Below the pieces are notes generated by a model. The model ran no database searches, was not told the DNA's origin, and saw only the letters and a program-made list of their open reading frames with translations. Positions 60,250 to 64,000 of a stretch of DNA of 64,000 nucleotides are shown here, piece after piece. The DNA is taken from the NCBI RefSeq assembly GCF_001984125.1, contig NZ_MTQL01000007.1, positions 248,001 to 312,000 on the forward strand. The letters are read 5' to 3'. Source of the DNA: Leifsonia sp. ALI-44-B. Its GTDB lineage: Bacteria > Actinomycetota > Actinomycetes > Actinomycetales > Microbacteriaceae. The position numbers and the translations under genes are program-made. How positions within the stretch are numbered: position 1 is the stretch's first letter; every line of letters begins with the position of its first letter.

Positions 60250-61397
60250 TAGCGGTAGTCGTGCACGAATTCGACGAGACGCGTGAGCACGGTCGGGTCG
60301 GTCTCGGGCGGCACGCCGTGGCCGAGGTTCAGCACATGGGCCGGCGCAACCTTGCCGCGCTCGAGCACGTCGACGACATGAGCCTCGAGCACGGGCCACG
60401 GCGCCGACAGGATGGCGGGGTCGACGTTGCCCTGGAGCGTGACGACACCCCCGAGCCGGCGCGACGCCTCGTCGAGCGGCACACGGTAGTCGACGCCCAC
60501 CACGTCGGCGCCGATGTCGTGCATGGCCTTCAGCAGCTCACCCGTGCCCACGCCGAAGTGCACGATGGGAACGTTGCGGGCGTGCGTGGTCTCCTGAGCC
60601 GCGCCCTCGGCATCCAACTCGGATGTCGTCACGTCGTAGTTGAGGTCGCGGACATGTTCGAGGGCCTTCGACGAAGCCGGTGCCACGTGCCGCACGTAGT
60701 CGTCGAGCGACAGCGCGCCCGCCCACGAGTCGAACAGCTGTGCGGCGGAGGCACCGGCGAGCACCTGGGCCCGCAGGAAACGCCCCGTGACCTCGGCCGA
60801 CCAGGCCATGAGCTTGGCCCACGACTCGGGATCGGCGTGCATGAGCGTGCGCGCGCGGATGTGGTCTTTCGACGGACCGCCCTCGACGAGATAGGCCGCC
60901 AGCGTGAAGGGGGCCCCCGCGAAACCGATCAACGGCGTGTCGCCGTGCTTCTCGCCCAGCTCGGCGACCGTCATGGCGACGGCCTCGCGCACGGGGGCGA
61001 GCGTTTCGTCGAGGACGGCGGGGTCGAGGGAGATGAGCTCGTCGACATCCGCCGCCGTGCGAACGGCCTTGCCAAGCACGGGCCCCTTGCCCGGCACGAT
61101 GTCGACATCGACACCGACCTGCTTGAGCGGCACGACGATATCGCTGAAGAAGATGCCCGCGTCGACCCCGTGCCGGCGGATGGGCTGCAGCGTGATCTCC
61201 GAGGCCATCTCGGGTTTGAGGCACGCGTCGAGCATGGCCGTGCCGATGCGCAGATCGCGGTACTCGGGCAGCGAGCGGCCCGCCTGACGCATGAACCACA
61301 CGGGCGTGACCGCCTGCCGAACGCCCTGGTAGGTGCGCACGAGACGCGAATCGGTGGTGCGGCCAGAGGCGAGCGGATGCTGCGGGGAGAGTTTCAC
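60249..61397 (-). CDS. hemE: Uroporphyrinogen decarboxylase
   Basis: HemE decarboxylates uroporphyrinogen III to coproporphyrinogen III. The 382-aa protein has the family signatures PVWFMRQAGRSLPEYR near residue 32, with the essential Arg, and GFAGAPFTLAAYLVEGGPSKDH. FFSDIVVPL and LQGNVDPAIL are also present. It starts with GTG after GGGGGAG. It heads the minus-strand heme run and is divergent from hemA across 121 bp, so both promoters share that gap. Confidence 0.95.
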   Translation of the reverse strand: MKLSPQHPLASGRTTDSRLVRTYQGVRQAVTPVWFMRQAGRSLPEYRDLRIGTAMLDACLKPEMASEITLQPIRRHGVDAGIFFSDIVVPLKQVGVDVDIVPGKGPVLGKAVRTAADVDELISLDPAVLDETLAPVREAVAMTVAELGEKHGDTPLIGFAGAPFTLAAYLVEGGPSKDHIRARTLMHADPESWAKLMAWSAEVTGRFLRAQVLAGASAAQLFDSWAGALSLDDYVRHVAPASSKALEHVRDLNYDVTTSELDAEGAAQETTHARNVPIVHFGVGTGELLKAMHDIGADVVGVDYRVPLDEASRRLGGVVTLQGNVDPAILSAPWPVLEAHVVDVLERGKVAPAHVLNLGHGVPPETDPTVLTRLVEFVHDYR

Positions 61398-61506
61398 TCC
61401 CCCATTCTCTCAAACCCCGCGTGCTCGGCGGGCCCCGGAACCCTGCCGTGACCCGCACGTTCGTGCAGGGCGAAACCGTGCGGCCCCGAGCACAGCGGCG
61501 AGCGCG

Positions 61507-61512
61507 TAGAAT
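61507..61512 (+). promoter_or_regulatory. -10 box of leaderless hemA promoter
   Basis: TAGAAT ends 6 nt before the GTG at 61519, in the 121-bp hemE-hemA divergent gap. No ribosome site is present. Confidence 0.65.
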
Positions 61513-61518
61513 AATCGG

Positions 61519-62988
61519 GTGCTCATGTGTTTGACGGCGAGTCACAAAAACGCCAGCTTCGACCTCCTCGAGGCCTTGAGCGTACGCACCGACTCGGTCG
61601 CGCGCCGCATCACCGAACACACCGAATGCGTCTCGGGCGCCGTGGTCGTCGCCACCTGCAACCGCTTCGAGGCCTACATCGACTTCGACGAGCCGCTCAC
61701 GAGCGCCCAGGCCGTCGCCCTCGAGGCCACCGCAGACGCCGTCGCGGCCGCGAGTGGCATCGACGCCGCCATTCTGCGCCAGAGCCTCGAGGTTCACTCG
61801 GGTCAAGACGCCGCCGAGCACCTGTTCGCCGTCGCCGCCGGGCTCGAATCCGTCGTCGTGGGCGAGGGCGAGATCGCCGGCCAGGTGCGCCGCTCGCTCG
61901 AGCGTGCTCGCGAAGAGGGCACCACGTCGAGCGACCTCGAGCGTTTGTTCCAGCGCGCCTCTCAGACGTCCCGCGGCATCAAGAACCGCACCCCGCTCGG
62001 CCGCGCCGGGCGCTCCATCGTGCGCCTCGCGCTCGACCTGGCCGAGAGCCGCATCAGCGACTGGTCGACCACCAAGGTCCTCCTCGTCGGCACGGGCGCC
62101 TATGCGGGCGCCAGCCTCGCCGCCCTGCGCGACCGCGGCGTCACCGACGTGAGCGTCTACTCCCCCTCGGGCCGCGGAGCGCGCTTCGCCACCAAGCACG
62201 ATATGGACAACGTGTCGTCGACCGACTTCGCGCGGCTCGCAGCATCCGTCGACGTCATCGTCACCTGCACCACGGCCAACGGGCACGTCATCGACGCCGA
62301 GCTTTTGCAGCGCGGCCGCCTCGAGGCACACTCGGCGGGCGCGGATGCCGCAGCCACCGTCACCCCGATCGGCGCCGTCGCCGCAGCCCCCGCTGCTGCC
62401 CACTCCGCTGCCACGGCCGGCCTGATCGCGGGAACGGGACTCGACGGCGCGACCCTCGAAGCCGCCAACGGCTGCCCGGTCGACCACGATGCGCGCGCGC
62501 AGCTGGTCATCGACATGGGCCTGCCCCGCAACGTCGACCCCGATGTGCAAACCGTGCGCGGCGTCGAACTGCTCGACCTCGAGACCATCCGCATCCACGC
62601 GCCCCTCGAAGAGCTGCAGGCCACCGACGAGGCGCGCAAGATCGTGTCGCGTGCGGCCCGCAAGTTCTCCGATGTGACCGATGAACAGAGCGTGTCCGAC
62701 GCGGTCGTCGCCCTGCGCAGCCACGTCTTCGACCTGCTCGAGGACGAGATCCAGCGCGCGGCGGGTCGCGGCGACGACGGCGAGACCGCCCGCGCCTTGC
62801 GCCATCTCACGGGCGTCCTGCTGCACACGCCCACCACGCGCGCCAAGGACTTCGCGCGCGCCGGTGAAGCGCAGAAATACCGCGACGCCATCGAGACGCT
62901 GTTCGGCATCTCGGTCGACGGCCTGGCCTCGGCCGCCGAAGACCGCGCGGTCGCCGACGACGCTGCTCGCGGCGAAGCCACGGCCTAG
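61519..62988 (+). CDS. hemA: Glutamyl-tRNA reductase
   Basis: HemA reduces Glu-tRNA(Glu) to glutamate-1-semialdehyde with NADPH, the regulated first step of heme synthesis. The 489-aa protein has the nucleophile Cys47 in [14 protein letters not shown], then [38 protein letters not shown] and the NADPH loop [18 protein letters not shown]. The dimerisation domain ends the protein. An Ala/Thr/Gly-rich segment of about 55 residues (encoded near 62321-62497) is inserted between the NADPH domain strands, before [18 protein letters not shown] start with a leaderless -10 box; ATG 61525 is the alternative. Confidence 0.95.
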   Translation: MLMCLTASHKNASFDLLEALSVRTDSVARRITEHTECVSGAVVVATCNRFEAYIDFDEPLTSAQAVALEATADAVAAASGIDAAILRQSLEVHSGQDAAEHLFAVAAGLESVVVGEGEIAGQVRRSLERAREEGTTSSDLERLFQRASQTSRGIKNRTPLGRAGRSIVRLALDLAESRISDWSTTKVLLVGTGAYAGASLAALRDRGVTDVSVYSPSGRGARFATKHDMDNVSSTDFARLAASVDVIVTCTTANGHVIDAELLQRGRLEAHSAGADAAATVTPIGAVAAAPAAAHSAATAGLIAGTGLDGATLEAANGCPVDHDARAQLVIDMGLPRNVDPDVQTVRGVELLDLETIRIHAPLEELQATDEARKIVSRAARKFSDVTDEQSVSDAVVALRSHVFDLLEDEIQRAAGRGDDGETARALRHLTGVLLHTPTTRAKDFARAGEAQKYRDAIETLFGISVDGLASAAEDRAVADDAARGEATA

Positions 62989-63126
62989 CCCGACCGGCGC
63001 GCCGCTTCCCGACTGGCCGCTCGCGGCTCCGGCGCTCCCGCAGCTCGGGCTTCGTCAGGACTTCTTCGTCGCTGGTTCGGCTTCTTCGCTCGCCCGGCGA
63101 TCTCTCCGACGCTCGCATCGTTAACG

Positions 63127-63163
63127 CGGAACGCCCCGCCGTTCGAGTCGGCGGGGCGTTCCG
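63127..63163 (+). terminator. Bidirectional terminator between hemA and the DUF4190-like gene
   Basis: CGGAACGCCCCGCC (63127-63140) and GGCGGGGCGTTCCG (63150-63163) form a perfect 14-bp stem with a 9-nt loop. The flanking genes converge. The rest of 62989-63126 shows no gene. Confidence 0.8.
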
Positions 63164-63172
63164 TGTCAAGCG

Positions 63173-63706
63173 TTAGTAGGAGGACGAGTAGTCGCCCGAC
63201 GAGGCCGCCGCGATGCTGACGATGATCACAAAAATGGTGATCAAGATGATGAGCGCGAGGTAGATGAAACCAATCACGATGCCCGCGATGGCCAAGCCGC
63301 GACCCTGCTCGCCCGTCTTTTTGATCTGCGAGAGGGCGATGAAGCCGAGGATGACGGCGATCACGTTGAAACCGATGATCGCGCCCACGAGCGAGATGAT
63401 CGACAGCACGTTGTACTTCTGGGGCTGCTGACCGTAGCCGCCGTACTGCTGCGCGTCGTACTGCTGCTGGCCGTAGGCGGGCTGCTGACCGTAGGGCTGG
63501 TCGGAACCCTGCTGACCGTAAACCGGCTGCTGACCATAGGGCTGCTGCTGGTCGTAAGAGGGCTGCTGGCCGTACTGCTGCTGGTCGTAGGAGGGCTGCT
63601 GGCCGTAGCCCTGACCCTGGTCGGAGCCACCCGGCTGCTGACCGGAGTTGTGCGCGTTCTGGTCGCCGTAGGGCGAGGGGTCGTTGTTCGAGTTGTTGTC
63701 CGACAT
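63173..63706 (-). CDS. DUF4190-like membrane protein with YGQQP-repeat N-terminus (copy 2)
   Basis: The 177-aa protein has an N-terminal region of about 95 residues made of tandem [11 protein letters not shown] and [11 protein letters not shown] repeats. Two membrane helices with the linking loop [25 protein letters not shown] follow, and the C-terminus is short (SSGDYSSSY). AGAAGGAG precedes the ATG at 63706. It shares its architecture with the protein at 25094-25654 but lacks that protein's C-terminal cysteines. The function is unknown. Confidence 0.75.
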   Translation of the reverse strand: MSDNNSNNDPSPYGDQNAHNSGQQPGGSDQGQGYGQQPSYDQQQYGQQPSYDQQQPYGQQPVYGQQGSDQPYGQQPAYGQQQYDAQQYGGYGQQPQKYNVLSIISLVGAIIGFNVIAVILGFIALSQIKKTGEQGRGLAIAGIVIGFIYLALIILITIFVIIVSIAAASSGDYSSSY

Positions 63707-63832
63707 GGGGCTCCTTCTAGACGTGGGCGTTCTCATGCTGGCAGCGCGGCCCGAACCGTGTCAATCACATGACACATGGCCTGGCCGCTCTGCGCGACGT
63801 GCGTTGCGCGATGTGCGCGGGGCGGCTGCGGG

Positions 63833-64000
63833 TTAGGCGCCGCGCAGCCGCTCGGCGAGGTAGAGGTAGAGCTCGTCGATGGAGACGCGCTCCTGCTGCA
63901 TGGTGTCGCGGTCGCGCACGGTCACGGCGTTGTCCTCGAGCGAATCGAAGTCGACCGTGATGCAGAACGGAGTGCCGATCTCATCCTGGCGACGGTAGCG
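63833..64000 (-). CDS. glyS: Glycyl-tRNA synthetase (C-terminal end, start outside window)
   Basis: The last 55 codons read [24 protein letters not shown] and then [25 protein letters not shown], the anticodon-binding end of alpha2-type glycyl-tRNA synthetase. The frame is open to the window edge, so the catalytic domain lies beyond base 64000. The stop codon TAA is at 63833-63835. Confidence 0.92.
   Translation of the reverse strand, partial: RYRRQDEIGTPFCITVDFDSLEDNAVTVRDRDTMQQERVSIDELYLYLAERLRGA

Noticed and set aside
60538-62826. 762-aa minus-strand open frame opposite hemA and overlapping hemE
   Set aside because: It covers both conserved genes, has shadow-frame composition and no motif; hemA and hemE motifs are unambiguous.
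63420-63620. Tandem nucleotide repeats resembling a CRISPR array
   Set aside because: The repeats are the in-frame YGQQP/YDQQQ coding repeats of a DUF4190-like protein, with no constant repeat-spacer length.

Overview
The window is high-GC DNA with dense, mostly operonic coding. It looks like a chromosomal segment of an actinobacterium, most plausibly a member of the Microbacteriaceae. The reasons are the mycothiol genes mshA and mshB with an actinobacterial-type ino1, the coproporphyrin-dependent heme branch with chdC, leaderless starts with a TANNNT box 6-7 nt before the first codon, and several small envelope families (Holin-X/DUF1469, DUF3618, Asp23/Gls24) common in actinobacteria. No rRNA, tRNA, CRISPR array, prophage or insertion sequence was found. 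Family assignments rest on motif recognition, because no database search could be run.

Layout. 1-4.0 kb: the end of a carbohydrate ABC transporter operon (binding protein, two permeases) interleaved with two paralogous 2H phosphoesterases. 4.0-8.1 kb: bifunctional PutA. 8.2-15.0 kb: small membrane and hypothetical proteins, an AlkA-like DNA glycosylase, two hotdog thioesterases, a zinc alcohol dehydrogenase and an aldo/keto reductase. 14.9-20.6 kb: a Phd/VapC-type toxin-antitoxin pair running directly into mshA, then a membrane protein, mshB, nudK and ino1, so inositol-phosphate synthesis and two mycothiol steps lie together. 20.7-30.9 kb: a Dcu-type C4-dicarboxylate carrier, an N-formylglutamate amidohydrolase-like protein, the methylcitrate cycle genes prpC, prpB and prpD, and an HSD10-like dehydrogenase with a thiolase. 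These fit degradation of propionyl-CoA-yielding substrates. 30.9-37 kb: an AI-2E family membrane protein, a hydrolase, a three-gene envelope module, an M23 peptidase-like protein and a frameshifted trhO. 37-42 kb: a DUF998-like protein, a GNAT acetyltransferase and an LtrA operon. 42.1 kb: a perfect palindrome, probably a Zur site, between a CobW-like protein without GTPase motifs and a cysteine-free ribosomal protein L36. 42.3-44.3 kb: ldh and an SDR. 44.4-48.6 kb: an envelope-stress locus. It has an ECF sigma factor, an anti-sigma-like zinc-finger protein fused to an Asp23-like domain and an Asp23-like protein on one strand, and a five-gene Asp23/AmaP operon on the other. 48.7-50.9 kb: an AcuI/YhdH reductase and a protein with a histone-H1-like tail. 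51.1-63 kb: an almost complete heme cluster (hemL, hemB, hemD, hemC, cpfC, chdC, cgoX, hemE and divergent hemA), with a second copy of the three-gene envelope module inside it. 63-64 kb: a second YGQQ-repeat DUF4190-like protein and the end of glyS.

Three patterns cross the window. Ala/Ser/Pro/Thr/Asp-rich segments interrupt otherwise conserved enzymes (PutA, HemA, CgoX, HSD10-like SDR, Dcu carrier and others). Leaderless promoters are frequent. Perfect inverted repeats form operators (14944-14962, 42123-42151) and terminators (763-794, 25674-25710, 57445-57482, 63127-63163).

The best candidates for something not well described are the two 2H phosphoesterases in a sugar-uptake operon, the Zur-site/pseudo-CobW/L36 divergon, and the anti-sigma/Asp23 fusion in its stress locus.
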